Counted from the first letter of the stretch, positions 16,478 through 26,201 are shown. The stretch is 64,000 nt of DNA from Dyadobacter chenhuakuii (GCF_023821985.2 NZ_CP098805.1:1116001-1180000); one strand, 5' to 3'. Notes: generated by a model not told the origin, from the letters alone. Program-made: numbers and translations.

Positions 16478-16903
16478 ATGGAATCGAAAAGTTTTCCCGG
16501 CACTGTTGATTCTCTCGATTCGCTGCGGGAATACATTGGTGAGCTCTCGGAAAAGGCTGGTTTGGCCAAAAAACCAACTTACAGTCTCAAACTGGCGGTT
16601 GATGAGATTGCTACGAACATCATTTTGTATGGTTACCAGGAACCAGGGATCGAAGCGGATTTTCAGGTGGTGAGTGAAATCATGCCTGATAAGCTCGTGG
16701 TGATCCTGGAAGACATTGCCGCGCCGTTTGACCCGCTCGCGAAAGACCTGCCCAATGCGCAGGACCTGACGCTTTCGCTGGAAGAACGCGGCATTGGAGG
16801 TCTTGGTATTTTCCTGACAATCAATGGTGTAGATGAGTTTTCCTATGAATATGCCGATGGAAAGAACCGTAACAAATTTGTAATGAAAATTGCCGCAACC
16901 TGA
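16478..16903 (+). CDS. RsbW-like serine kinase / anti-sigma factor (HATPase_c_2)
   Basis: 141 residues with a GHKL ATPase fold. The N box is LKLAVDEIATNIILYGYQ (Glu43 and Asn47). The next box reads EDIAAPFDPL, with Ala where many relatives have Gly, and the ATP lid is ERGIGGLGIFLTI. Proteins of this type phosphorylate STAS antagonists on Ser and bind a sigma factor or another partner when free. It lies between its probable substrate (16145) and the nSTAND ATPase gene. The binding partner is not evident in the window. Confidence 0.9.
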   Translation: MESKSFPGTVDSLDSLREYIGELSEKAGLAKKPTYSLKLAVDEIATNIILYGYQEPGIEADFQVVSEIMPDKLVVILEDIAAPFDPLAKDLPNAQDLTLSLEERGIGGLGIFLTINGVDEFSYEYADGKNRNKFVMKIAAT

Positions 16904-16908
16904 GTCCT

Positions 16909-19900
16909 ATGGTTGAGAATTCTACTGTTACCAATCCATTTCCCGGCCTTAGAAGTTATGATTATGACGATCATGCTCTATTCTTCGGCAGGGACGCGCA
17001 CATCCGGGAGTTGAAAAACAAACTCCTGGACGGGCGTTTTCTTGCGTTGATCGGATCCTCGGGAAGTGGTAAATCTTCTTTAATCAAAGCGGGCCTCATT
17101 CCATCGCTGGAACAAGGCGAGGCGGCAGACCGCTGGGCGGCAGACCGCTGGGCGGCAGACCGCTGGGCGGCAGGCCGCTGGAAAGTGATCATTTTCCGGC
17201 CGGGGGGAAATCCCGTGCGAAATTTCGTAGAGGCCCTGAAAGTGGCCCTGCGGGACATCGATCCGCTTTGGGACAGCCGCGATCCATTGGCTGTGGAAAA
17301 AGAACTTAGCAGAGATCCCAAAGTTGCCTTAACATTGCTTTCGGCGATCCGTGACCAGAAAATTCTGCTGGTGATCGATCAGTTTGAGGAGCTGTTCCGC
17401 TATGAGCTTTCGGAAGATTTTTCGGGTAAAAACAGAACCAATGCATTTGTAAAACTGCTGTTGACCCTCATTAACCAGCGTGAGCTTCCGGTGCACGCGG
17501 TGATCACGATGCGGTCGGACTACTTGGACCATTGCACGGAATTCGACGGCCTGACCGAGATCATTAACAAGGGCTATTATCTGCTTCCGAAAATGAACCC
17601 GGAGGAAGTAAAGCAAGTCATTGTGGGGCCTGTTGAGTCGGTGGGCGCCAGCATTGAGCCTGAACTTGTTGCAGGTTTGCTTAAAGAATTGGCGGATAAC
17701 CCGGATTTTCTGCCCATTCTGCAACATGCATTGATGCGCACCTGGGATCGCTGGAAATCGACCAAACCATTCTCGTCTCCCGTTTCGGGTGTTGATTATG
17801 AAGCCATTGGCGGCATGCAGGAGTCGATCACCATGCATGCGGAGGAAATTTACACGCAGCGGCTGGATGAAAAAAGGCGGAATGCAGCAGCCAAACTTTT
17901 CAAATCCCTCATTGTCCTGGGCCCCAGCGACACCTCCTCGCTGCACCCGACCGTCTTGCGCGAGATCATCCAGATCACCGGCATTCCCGATTATCTGCTG
18001 ATCGACGTCATCATGGTTTTCCGCGAAAATGGTGTCTCTATCCTGACGCCAAAACCAGGCGTAAAGATCGATCACGACTCGATCATTGATGTTTCGGTTG
18101 AAAAAGTACTCACATTCTGGGAGCGGTGCAGAAAGTGGATAGAAGAGGAGCTGGAATCTGCAAAGCTTTACAAGCAGCTCAGTTACTCGGCTTCACTTTA
18201 CCAGGAAGGCCGTACAGGACTTTGGGTTAATCCCGAGCTGCAACTGGGACTTAAATGGCTGAAAGAAAGCGAGCCGACTTTGGAATGGGCGCAGCGCTAT
18301 GATCCGTTTTTCGAACGTGCGACCAATTTTTTAGATTACAGTAAAAAACAATACGAACTGGAAGTTCGTCAGAAAGAAGACCGCCAGAAACGCGAGCTGC
18401 GCAAAGCCAGAATATTCGCTTCGGTGCTCGGGATCAGCTCATTAGTATCATTACTATTTTTGATTGTTGCACTTGTGTTGCGCACGCAGGCACAGCAGAG
18501 TGAGAAAACGGCCCTGGAAAAGGAAAGCCTGGCATTGGAGGAACGGAAACGGGCTGAGGATCAGACACGTGAAGCCATTGCGCAAAAGAAAATCGCAGAG
18601 CAGCAAGGCACATTTGCCGAGCTGCAGAAGACATTAACCGAAGAACAAAAAGGCATTGCGGTAAGGGAACAGGAGAAAGCCGTGAAAGAGAGCATTGCCG
18701 CAAAAATCGCCAAGCAAATCGCTGAGGAACAAAAGATCCAGGCCGATAATGCCAGAAAAGCAGCGGTCGAATCTCAGAAACAAACAGAAATTCAAAAAGA
18801 ATACGCGGTAAGCGCACAGAAAGAGTCGGACAGGCAAAAAGTGTATGCGCAATCGGCCCAGAAAGAAGCAGAAAGCTCCCGGAATGATGCATTGAAACAG
18901 CGCTCCAAAGCAGTGGCCCGCTTCATTGCGATCCAGTCCTTTCAAATGCCGGCCGGGGATGAACTGACTGCATTACTGGCTTTGAAAGCATATGATTTTA
19001 ATATAAAAAATGGCGGGGAACGCGAGAATCCGGATATTTTTAATGCACTATCCAAAGCGGCGGGCGCGAAGGCAACATTAATTGCACATAATGACATTGT
19101 GCGCGTCGTCGCCGAGCCGCAAGCCGGCAATTCGGTTTTCGCAACGGCAGGGGACGATGGTGTGGTCAGCCTCTGGAATTATCTCACGCCTGCGGCCAAG
19201 CCGCTTTTGCTGCGCAATCCGAAGCAAACCTTCAAAAGCATTCGTTCCGTCGCGTTTACGCCTGACGGAAAAACGTTTTTTACGGGCTCGTCCAATGGTC
19301 AGATCGTCCGCTGGGACAATTTTATGCCGGGCGTGCCGCCTGCTAAAACCATCGTAGGGCATGACGGCATCGTGTTTTCGCTGACGGTGAAGAACATTAA
19401 TAACAGGCCGCATCTGCTCTCTGTAAGTTCTTCCGGGCAGGTGAGGCTTTGGGATGTGAGCGACAAAAAGCTGGATGTCGTGAGAAATATCAATGTCGGC
19501 ACCGAGATCGCCTCAGTTGAAATACTGGCTGACGGCCAGTATATGTTCCTGGCAACCGGAACGGGCAAGCTCATCCGTGTGGACCTGACCAAACCGGATG
19601 CAAAACCGGCAGAATACAATCTCCCCGGCATCCGCGGCAGGCTGCTATCAATGGCATTCACGCCTGATCAGAAGCATTTATACTTCGGCACCAGCTCGGG
19701 AATGCTTTACAATGTGCGCATGAACAATAACGAGCCCGTTCCAAACTCAATGAACGGAACACAGGGAACGCACACTTCGGGCATAACCAGCATTGCTTTC
19801 GCGCCGGACGGAAGCCGCATTGCCACTGCTTGCTATGACTGGAAAATACGCATCTGGAATGCAAAAGAAGATATTTCCAAACAACAGCCTGTATTATTGA

Positions 19901-20121
19901 GCGATTTCGATTACTGGGTGATGGATATTCAATTTACCCGGGATGGTAACAAATTGCTGGCTGCCGGTGCGGATAAAACGGTCCGGATATGGGACATTAA
20001 TTCGGCTGCATTGTTTGCCGAAGTTTCTAAAAAGGTAAAACGCGAACTGACCGAGGAAGAGTGGGACCAATACATTGGAAAGGATATTCCTTACGAAAAA
20101 CTGTCCCGGAACATCAGATAA
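16909..20121 (+). CDS. nSTAND-type P-loop ATPase with membrane segment, coiled coil and WD40 propeller
   Basis: 1070 residues. It opens with the nSTAND1 signature NPFPGLRSYDYDDHALFFGR, then Walker A (GSSGSGKSS, about 49-57) and Walker B (ILLVIDQFEEL, about 152-162). A single hydrophobic segment near 500-525 is followed by a long Lys/Glu/Gln-rich coiled coil (about 535-685). Several WD40 repeats fill 720-1045, for example FTPDGKTFFTGSSNGQIVRW and AGADKTVRIWDINS. STAND proteins act as ligand-gated switches or scaffolds. Five bases separate it from the RsbW-like gene, so it is probably a signal-receiving platform of the partner switch. Residues 72-91 are encoded by a 15-base tandem repeat. Confidence 0.9.
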   Translation: MVENSTVTNPFPGLRSYDYDDHALFFGRDAHIRELKNKLLDGRFLALIGSSGSGKSSLIKAGLIPSLEQGEAADRWAADRWAADRWAAGRWKVIIFRPGGNPVRNFVEALKVALRDIDPLWDSRDPLAVEKELSRDPKVALTLLSAIRDQKILLVIDQFEELFRYELSEDFSGKNRTNAFVKLLLTLINQRELPVHAVITMRSDYLDHCTEFDGLTEIINKGYYLLPKMNPEEVKQVIVGPVESVGASIEPELVAGLLKELADNPDFLPILQHALMRTWDRWKSTKPFSSPVSGVDYEAIGGMQESITMHAEEIYTQRLDEKRRNAAAKLFKSLIVLGPSDTSSLHPTVLREIIQITGIPDYLLIDVIMVFRENGVSILTPKPGVKIDHDSIIDVSVEKVLTFWERCRKWIEEELESAKLYKQLSYSASLYQEGRTGLWVNPELQLGLKWLKESEPTLEWAQRYDPFFERATNFLDYSKKQYELEVRQKEDRQKRELRKARIFASVLGISSLVSLLFLIVALVLRTQAQQSEKTALEKESLALEERKRAEDQTREAIAQKKIAEQQGTFAELQKTLTEEQKGIAVREQEKAVKESIAAKIAKQIAEEQKIQADNARKAAVESQKQTEIQKEYAVSAQKESDRQKVYAQSAQKEAESSRNDALKQRSKAVARFIAIQSFQMPAGDELTALLALKAYDFNIKNGGERENPDIFNALSKAAGAKATLIAHNDIVRVVAEPQAGNSVFATAGDDGVVSLWNYLTPAAKPLLLRNPKQTFKSIRSVAFTPDGKTFFTGSSNGQIVRWDNFMPGVPPAKTIVGHDGIVFSLTVKNINNRPHLLSVSSSGQVRLWDVSDKKLDVVRNINVGTEIASVEILADGQYMFLATGTGKLIRVDLTKPDAKPAEYNLPGIRGRLLSMAFTPDQKHLYFGTSSGMLYNVRMNNNEPVPNSMNGTQGTHTSGITSIAFAPDGSRIATACYDWKIRIWNAKEDISKQQPVLLSDFDYWVMDIQFTRDGNKLLAAGADKTVRIWDINSAALFAEVSKKVKRELTEEEWDQYIGKDIPYEKLSRNIR
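17122..17181 (+). repeat. In-frame 15-base tandem repeat (4 copies)
   Basis: Four head-to-tail copies of GCGGCAGACCGCTGG, the last with one substitution, encode repeated AADRW units just after Walker A of the nSTAND protein. The unit is a multiple of three, so slippage changes protein length without a frameshift. Confidence 0.92.
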
Positions 20122-20122
20122 T

Positions 20123-22750
20123 ATGAAAAGAATTTTACCCATTTTGATCCTCCTAACTGTTGCTTTTGCAGGCACAGCAGCCTATGCACAAGAGGATTGC
20201 GATGCAACGGTGATCATTCCCGAGGCTGACAGAAAATACAGGACCGGGAATTTCGATGAGGTTTTTCAAATCCTGAACCCTTGCCTTAAAACCAGATTTT
20301 CGCCGAATGCGCAAGTGCAGGCATATAAGATCATTGCATTAACATATCTCGCGCTGGATTCTTTGCCACAGGCGGCCACGGCTGTCCGTAATCTTTTGAT
20401 AGCCAACCAAAATTACGAGCCGGAATTCTCTGCATTGCCGCAATTCAAAGACCTCGTTGCCCAGCAGCGCGATCTCATGGACCGCATCATTCAGATCACT
20501 TCCGTTTCCAAAAAAGCGGAAAACCTTCTGCAAGTGCCCGCCACCGTAACCGTTTTGACCCAAACTGACATTGTAAAACGAGGTTATAAAGACCTGACCC
20601 AAATGCTGAATGACATTCCGGGCTTCGACGTCATCAGAGGGAACGGGCCCTCTTATGTCACATTCTACCAGCGCGGTTACCGCTCCACTTCCAACGACCG
20701 CACCATTCTCCTTGTGGACGGCGTCGAGGAAAACGACCTGAATTCAGACAACATCCCCATTTCCCGGCAATATGCCTTGTCCGACATTGAGCGCGTGGAA
20801 GTAATCTATGGCCCGGCTTCGACTATGTATGGCGCAAATGCATTTGTAGGCGTTATTAACCTCATTACCAAGCGTTTCCTGGATCGCGAAATGCCGGAAG
20901 GTAAGAAAATGGTCGTTTCTACGAACGGTCAGGTGCGCTATGGATCTTTAAATACAAAACTCATTGATGGTGTGGTGACCATGCGGACAAAGGACGTTGC
21001 GGTTTCGTTAACGTCGCGCTATTTCGCTTCTAACGAGCTGGATTACAGCCGGTATCCCGAATGGAATTACGATCCGAGAACCGCTGATAACTATCCTGCA
21101 CAGCAGAATATCAACGGCGCCGCCGCGCAGACTTACATTACTACCAACAAGCTCAACACGCTTTTCCCTAACAACGATCTTTATCAGGTTGGCTATGATG
21201 CGAACGGCAATGCCAATGCATTGAGCCTGACTAATGCCGGAAAGGCAAAGGCGGCCGAACTGGATAATGCTAATTTATTCCAGGCGAATGTGAACGGAAG
21301 TCCGGTGGGTTTTAATGATGATTCAAAAAACTTTTTTATCCGGGCAAAAATCGAATTTAAAGATTTCATGATCTCGCTCATGAGCTGGAAAACGGACGAA
21401 GGCGCAACACCTTGGTATACCAATCGCTCCCGCATCGTAACACCCGAAGTTTCGCGCTGGGTCGCCAACAACAAGGCGTTTTCTTTGACCTACAATAAAT
21501 TCATTTCTGAAAAAGTCCAGATCCTGAACCTGACTTCCTACCGGCTCCATGAGCTGAATGGTGCAACCAATTTGCCCACTTACAGAGGTTATTTCAATGG
21601 CAGTTACGGCATTATCGATCTGCTTAACCAGCGCAAGCCAACCTATTCGATCCCTTACTGGTATCGTGTTTCCAACCAGCTGCGTAACGAATTCCGCGTG
21701 TTGCTCACGCCGTTGCCGAAGCTGGACATTAACAGCGGCATTGAGATCAGGAACAGTATTATCCAGGCCAACTACATTACTTCGCAAACCGAAAACGCAG
21801 ACGAAACCGGACGCCCGGATTCCACATTGGCAGGCGGCGATAACTTCCGTGTTTTTGACATTGGTATATTCACACAAGCCACTTACAACTGGACCGAAAG
21901 CCTGAAAATGGTGCTCGGTTCCCGGCTCGATCACAATCAGATCCGTTCAAAGGGCGGTTATGGCTTCGTGTTCAATCCGCGGGTCAGTTTGATTTATTCC
22001 AAAGGTAAATTTGTATTCAAAGGCATTTACACGGAGGCATTTAAGGATGCTTCCTATCTTCAAAAATACGCCACGAACCGCGAGCGCGCGCTGAATAATC
22101 CCACTTTGCAGCCCGAGCGCGTGAAGAATGTGGAAGGGAGCGTTTCAGTCCGGTTCAATAAAGCAATGTCCTTTAATGTAGCAGGTTATGTAGCCAATTA
22201 CAGCAATGCCGTAGGGCTTGCGGCTGCCACGACGCCGGCGGGCTTGCCTACGCAGCAGTTTCAGGCACTGGGCAAGCAGCGCATTATGGGCATTCAGTCG
22301 GAAGCGCGTTATGATGTGAAAAGACTGAATGTCTGGGGCAATTTCACTTACAGTAAGCCGCGCGATCTTAGTAAAGTCGAGGGGCAGAAGATTCCTATCA
22401 GCGACATTGCGCCCTGGTCGGCTAATTTGGGAGCTGTATATGAGCCGGTTAAGAACCTGAGCATCAGTGTCACCAACAATTATGTGAGCGCAAGAAAATC
22501 TGGCGTAGGAACTTCGGGAAGCAGCAATCCGATCACGCGTTTTGAGCCGATTTACTTGCTGAACTCGACATTGACCTATCATAACATTCTGAATGTGTTC
22601 AGCTTACAGGTTCAGGTTTCCAATATGTTTAATCACGAATATTTTGTACCGGGCATTCGGGCGGCCGAGGGCGTTACGTCCGCGTCGCGTTACCCGCAGG
22701 AAGGTCGCGTGTTCTCGGTCGGGCTGCTTTTTGACACAAACCGCAAATAA
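20123..22750 (+). CDS. TonB-dependent outer membrane receptor with helical N-terminal extension
   Basis: 875 residues from the ATG at 20123, which gives a signal peptide (MKRILPILILLTVAFAGTAA, cleavage after AYAQ). An in-frame start at 20075 lies inside the preceding gene. Residues about 25-125 are helical and TPR-like (YRTGNFDEVFQILNPC, AYKIIALTYLALDSLPQA). The plug domain begins near 132 (LLQVPATVTVLTQTDIVKRG) and contains LLVDGVEENDL and VEVIYGPASTMYGANAFVGV. A 22-strand barrel follows. No SusD partner is encoded nearby, so it is not a standard Sus pair. It begins one base after the nSTAND stop, an unusual place for a receptor and suggestive of surface input to the signalling set. Ligand unknown. 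Confidence 0.9.
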   Translation: MKRILPILILLTVAFAGTAAYAQEDCDATVIIPEADRKYRTGNFDEVFQILNPCLKTRFSPNAQVQAYKIIALTYLALDSLPQAATAVRNLLIANQNYEPEFSALPQFKDLVAQQRDLMDRIIQITSVSKKAENLLQVPATVTVLTQTDIVKRGYKDLTQMLNDIPGFDVIRGNGPSYVTFYQRGYRSTSNDRTILLVDGVEENDLNSDNIPISRQYALSDIERVEVIYGPASTMYGANAFVGVINLITKRFLDREMPEGKKMVVSTNGQVRYGSLNTKLIDGVVTMRTKDVAVSLTSRYFASNELDYSRYPEWNYDPRTADNYPAQQNINGAAAQTYITTNKLNTLFPNNDLYQVGYDANGNANALSLTNAGKAKAAELDNANLFQANVNGSPVGFNDDSKNFFIRAKIEFKDFMISLMSWKTDEGATPWYTNRSRIVTPEVSRWVANNKAFSLTYNKFISEKVQILNLTSYRLHELNGATNLPTYRGYFNGSYGIIDLLNQRKPTYSIPYWYRVSNQLRNEFRVLLTPLPKLDINSGIEIRNSIIQANYITSQTENADETGRPDSTLAGGDNFRVFDIGIFTQATYNWTESLKMVLGSRLDHNQIRSKGGYGFVFNPRVSLIYSKGKFVFKGIYTEAFKDASYLQKYATNRERALNNPTLQPERVKNVEGSVSVRFNKAMSFNVAGYVANYSNAVGLAAATTPAGLPTQQFQALGKQRIMGIQSEARYDVKRLNVWGNFTYSKPRDLSKVEGQKIPISDIAPWSANLGAVYEPVKNLSISVTNNYVSARKSGVGTSGSSNPITRFEPIYLLNSTLTYHNILNVFSLQVQVSNMFNHEYFVPGIRAAEGVTSASRYPQEGRVFSVGLLFDTNRK

Positions 22751-22766
22751 AAACCGGCTTCTCGAA

Positions 22767-23351
22767 ATGGAATTAATGCATATAAATCCTCCTCGCTTAA
22801 TGGAAACAAGGTTTGAAATCAGAAATTCGGAGTTCCTGCTCATCAAGCTGGACCATCCCGAACGCCTGGACGAAATGGGGGCGCTCCGGGTGCTGGCCTG
22901 GAAGGACGAGCAGGGCATAAGCCAGGATTTTTTCTCACATAAAGCCTGGCTGGATGATGAGGATCTGCTAGCGCACCATTGGGTTATCTTGCATAATAAG
23001 ACAATCGTGGCCGCTGCGCGCATGACTTTCCATACGGATTACAAATCGGTCCCGCACGCAGATTTGTTCGACGGGTCCATCCTGGAAGGTTTTGGAAATG
23101 GCCCTTATGCATCTCTGAACAGGCTGGTGGTTGCGCCGGAATATCGCGGCAATGGCTTTTCAACATTGCTCGACGAAGCCCGCATTCAGTATGCAGCCAT
23201 CCTTGGCGCCAGGCTGATCATTGCCCAGCCCGTTGCGTCACGCATTAAGCCGCTGGAAGATCTTGGATTTTTCTATCTGGGGAAAATCAGGCCATTATAT
23301 CAAATGCCTGAACGTCAGATCTATTTTATGATTAAAGAATTAGGAGTTTAA
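22767..23351 (+). CDS. GNAT-family acetyltransferase
   Basis: About 194 residues from the ATG at 22767; ATGs at 22776 and 22800 are alternatives. An open frame running upstream into the receptor gene is not needed. The acetyl-CoA-binding pattern appears as LNRLVVAPEYRGNGFSTLLD, where RGNGFS is the Q/RxxGxG/A-type loop. An N-terminal strand-helix (RVLAWKDEQGISQDFFS) precedes it, and a late segment IKPLEDLGFFYLG is typical. Substrate unknown. It is wedged between the receptor and the transporter-like gene, with an AGGAG site near its end serving the next gene. Confidence 0.85.
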   Translation: MELMHINPPRLMETRFEIRNSEFLLIKLDHPERLDEMGALRVLAWKDEQGISQDFFSHKAWLDDEDLLAHHWVILHNKTIVAAARMTFHTDYKSVPHADLFDGSILEGFGNGPYASLNRLVVAPEYRGNGFSTLLDEARIQYAAILGARLIIAQPVASRIKPLEDLGFFYLGKIRPLYQMPERQIYFMIKELGV

Positions 23352-23354
23352 CTG

Positions 23355-26201
23355 GTGAAAAAAATCAAGGACATATCGCGGATGCTCAACATCAGAAAGG
23401 ACGAGGAAAGCCTCGTGAGCCTGCTGATGGCCTATTCTTTTTTTATGGGCGGAGCAACGGCATTGTTCTACACTGTGGTGGCTTCGTCGTTTCTGATGAG
23501 TTTCGATCGCTTAATGTTGCCACAGGTTTACGTGGTCGGCGGCGTTTTCGTTTACCTGCTAGGGTTGGGCTTAACCCGCATTCAAAAACGCATTCCTTTT
23601 AATCGGTTAGGCGAAAATGCATTGCTTTTCCTGATCGTCTCCATCGCCGTTTTCCTGGTCATTTATCATCTTACAGGCAGTAAGTGGGTTTTCTTTTTTC
23701 TCTTTATCTGGAACCGGATTTTTGTTCTGGTCAATGGTGTCACGTTCTGGGCAGTGGTTGTGAAGCTGTTTAATTTTCAGCAATCCAAAAGGTTATCCTC
23801 GCTCATCAACAGCGGAGAAGTTTTTTCCTCTGTCATTATGTATCTGGCAGTTCCGGCCCTGGTCAAGATTTTGCCGATCGACTCGCTACTGATCCTGGCT
23901 GTTGGTTTCCTGATCGTCTGCGCCGTTTTATTGAGAAAAATTCACAAACGTCACGTAACAACGGACCACACACGCATTGAAATAAAACCGAAACCAGCCG
24001 AGCATTTGGCGACGGATGCTGTGGATCCCAAATATTTTCGCAACATTTTCCTGCTCGCATTGCTGCCCGTTTTCGCTTTGTTTTATGTTGAATATATTTT
24101 CTTCACTGAGTCGCGTAATGTGTTCCCGAACAAAGAATCGCTGGCCAGCTTTCTTGGATTTTTCTTTGGTATCAGTGCCATTCTTGAATTTTTTATCAAA
24201 ACATTTTTCTACAATAAGCTCATCAGCAAATATGGCTTGAAGCTAGGCATTCTGATCCTGCCTTTGAGCCTCGTTTTCAGCTTTGCCGTTTCTGTGATCT
24301 ATGGTTTGGGTTATGACACGGCGGCCATCTTTTTTGCCTGCATTGCGCTTTCCCGGTTTTTCATGAGTGCTGTTCGCAAGGCCATTGCTGAGCCGGCATA
24401 CCAGGTTTTATATCAGCCCATTCAGGCGCGTTTCAGACTGAATGTCCAGGGCCGGATCGAAGGCCGGGCCAAGGCGATGGGTGGTTTGGCGGCTGGTGTT
24501 CTGCTTTTTGTGCTGGTCAACATTTCGCGGATGGACGCCTTGCAGCTTGCAATTTTGTTTTTGGTGGTGGCAGTTTGCTGGACGTTTGTGGCATTCGTAG
24601 GGGAGAACTCTTACAAAAAAATGGTGCGCGACAAGATTTTTAATTTCCCCGAAAAATCGAAGAAAAACGCTTCCTATACACCAGGGCAGGCTATTTCTGA
24701 AAAGCCATTTGAACAACTTATTAACCAGATATTTTCACCCAAAGAAGAAGACCGCATTGAAGCGGCGCTGGGACTGGGCGCCACGAACCGGTTCCTGTCG
24801 TACAAATATCTCATTCCATTGTTACAGGATCCCAACAAACGGGTGCGTGAAGCGGCCATATACACGGCAGGCGAGTTGAAAAGGGCAGAGCTGTGGCCAT
24901 TTTTAATGGAGCAAATGGAGACCGATCGTTACTTTACCGTTGCTTTCGATGCGCTGGTGAAGTCGGGACCGCCTTTGTTGAAATACATTGAAAAATCATT
25001 TTTAAGCAATGAGGATAACCGTTACCGGCAGCTGCATTTGCTTAAAATCGTGGAGCAGATCGGTGGTCCGGAAGCGATCCGGTTTTTGCGCAGAAACCTG
25101 GAAAATCCCAACCGTTTTGTAAAAGACAAGGTGCTGGAAGCATTGCGGAACCTGCGTTACACCTGCAACACCACGGAGCAAACATTCATGCTGAACGAGC
25201 TGGACGAACATCTGAAAACGTTCGCCTGGCTGCTCTCGGCGCAGCACGATCTTTCGGATGCCTATGAGCCGGAAAGCCAGCTGATGCTGAATCTGGAGCG
25301 GGAGAGGATGCGGATCATGCGTAAAGCTTTCATTGTTCTGGAAGCCGTTTATGGCTCCCGTTTTCACGCCGTAACATTGCTCAAAGGCGATCAGGCAACC
25401 GATGCACGCGACTACCTGACCGAGATCTGTGACCTGCTTTTGCCCGAAAACATTAAAAACAAAGTCCTGCCATATCTCGATAGCGACTCGCTGGACGAAA
25501 TGCGCCGCCGCTATGCGGAAATTTACCCGCTGGCAACATTGTCCGTGGAAGAGCGTCTGATCGACATTATTAATAAGGATTACACCAGGATTTCGCGCTG
25601 GACGAAGGCGGTCGCGATCAAAGAGTTGCGCCATTTTGATGCCGGAATTGTGACGCCTGTGCTGGTTGCCAATGCGGTTTCCAGGTCTAAGATTATTTCT
25701 GAAACATCATTTTACGTCCTCCGAATTGTAAATCCGGCCCGTTTCCGCTCCTTAATGGAAGCAATGACCAGGAAAAATGATGCTTTTCACATTGAAATCA
25801 TGAAGCCGCTTGAATGGCTTTCGACCGAAGAAGATCTGCTTGTTTCCAAGCTCCGCCGCCTGCGCGAAACGCATGCATTAGGCGGACTGCTAAGCGGGGA
25901 GTTGCAAAAAGTGCTGCTGACTTCGGCCTACTTCCAGGAAGAGAGCGGGGAAGTGGTAGATCTGCGGAAACAACTCAGCGACGGCGACGTTTCCATCCTT
26001 GTGACTTATGGTAAATTGTTTTTCTCTAAAATCGGCGCAATGGAAGCCGGTAACATCCGCAATGTGGCGGAACTGACGGCAATGGGTGTGGCTATGATCC
26101 CAAATGTGCTGGAAGACACGGAGTTCTATATCATTGAAAATTTTCTTTTAAAAGATCTTAATATCAGGCAAAATGTGGAGGAAAGTGTTGAGATCCATTA
26201 A
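23355..26201 (+). CDS. Multi-spanning transporter-like protein with C-terminal HEAT-like repeats
   Basis: 948 residues starting at GTG (23355) with AGGAG nine bases upstream. Residues about 20-430 hold some 10-12 membrane helices in an MFS or ATP/ADP-translocase-like arrangement (for example FFLFIWNRIFVLVNGVTFW). From about 455 the protein is soluble and helical with HEAT-like units (EDRIEAALGLGATNR, PNKRVREAAIYTAGELKR, PNRFVKDKVLEALRNL). The last 100 residues may be a small beta domain of the kind that follows HEAT repeats in NTP/NDP-exchange-type proteins; this is tentative. Transport substrate unknown. Its end overlaps the next gene by 29 bases, indicating coupling to the sensor kinase. 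Confidence 0.8.
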   Translation: MKKIKDISRMLNIRKDEESLVSLLMAYSFFMGGATALFYTVVASSFLMSFDRLMLPQVYVVGGVFVYLLGLGLTRIQKRIPFNRLGENALLFLIVSIAVFLVIYHLTGSKWVFFFLFIWNRIFVLVNGVTFWAVVVKLFNFQQSKRLSSLINSGEVFSSVIMYLAVPALVKILPIDSLLILAVGFLIVCAVLLRKIHKRHVTTDHTRIEIKPKPAEHLATDAVDPKYFRNIFLLALLPVFALFYVEYIFFTESRNVFPNKESLASFLGFFFGISAILEFFIKTFFYNKLISKYGLKLGILILPLSLVFSFAVSVIYGLGYDTAAIFFACIALSRFFMSAVRKAIAEPAYQVLYQPIQARFRLNVQGRIEGRAKAMGGLAAGVLLFVLVNISRMDALQLAILFLVVAVCWTFVAFVGENSYKKMVRDKIFNFPEKSKKNASYTPGQAISEKPFEQLINQIFSPKEEDRIEAALGLGATNRFLSYKYLIPLLQDPNKRVREAAIYTAGELKRAELWPFLMEQMETDRYFTVAFDALVKSGPPLLKYIEKSFLSNEDNRYRQLHLLKIVEQIGGPEAIRFLRRNLENPNRFVKDKVLEALRNLRYTCNTTEQTFMLNELDEHLKTFAWLLSAQHDLSDAYEPESQLMLNLERERMRIMRKAFIVLEAVYGSRFHAVTLLKGDQATDARDYLTEICDLLLPENIKNKVLPYLDSDSLDEMRRRYAEIYPLATLSVEERLIDIINKDYTRISRWTKAVAIKELRHFDAGIVTPVLVANAVSRSKIISETSFYVLRIVNPARFRSLMEAMTRKNDAFHIEIMKPLEWLSTEEDLLVSKLRRLRETHALGGLLSGELQKVLLTSAYFQEESGEVVDLRKQLSDGDVSILVTYGKLFFSKIGAMEAGNIRNVAELTAMGVAMIPNVLEDTEFYIIENFLLKDLNIRQNVEESVEIH

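Noticed and set aside
17329..18075. Minus-strand open frame of 248 codons
   Set aside because: Antisense to the nSTAND ATPase domain with no motif; the sense frame has Walker B and other conserved elements.
16909..20121. nSTAND-WD40 protein as an anti-phage (Avs-like) defence protein
   Set aside because: It has a membrane segment and WD40 propeller, no effector nuclease, and is directly attached to an RsbW-like gene, so a signalling role is more likely; defence is not excluded.
20123..22750. Reading the TonB receptor as half of a SusC/SusD polysaccharide-uptake pair
   Set aside because: No SusD-like lipoprotein gene adjoins it, and the N-terminal domain is TPR-like rather than the carboxypeptidase-D-like domain of SusC proteins.
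22593..22766. Upstream extension of the GNAT gene into the TonB receptor gene
   Set aside because: The extension reads another frame of the receptor barrel and is Arg/Cys-rich; starts at 22767-22800 match the family N-terminus.
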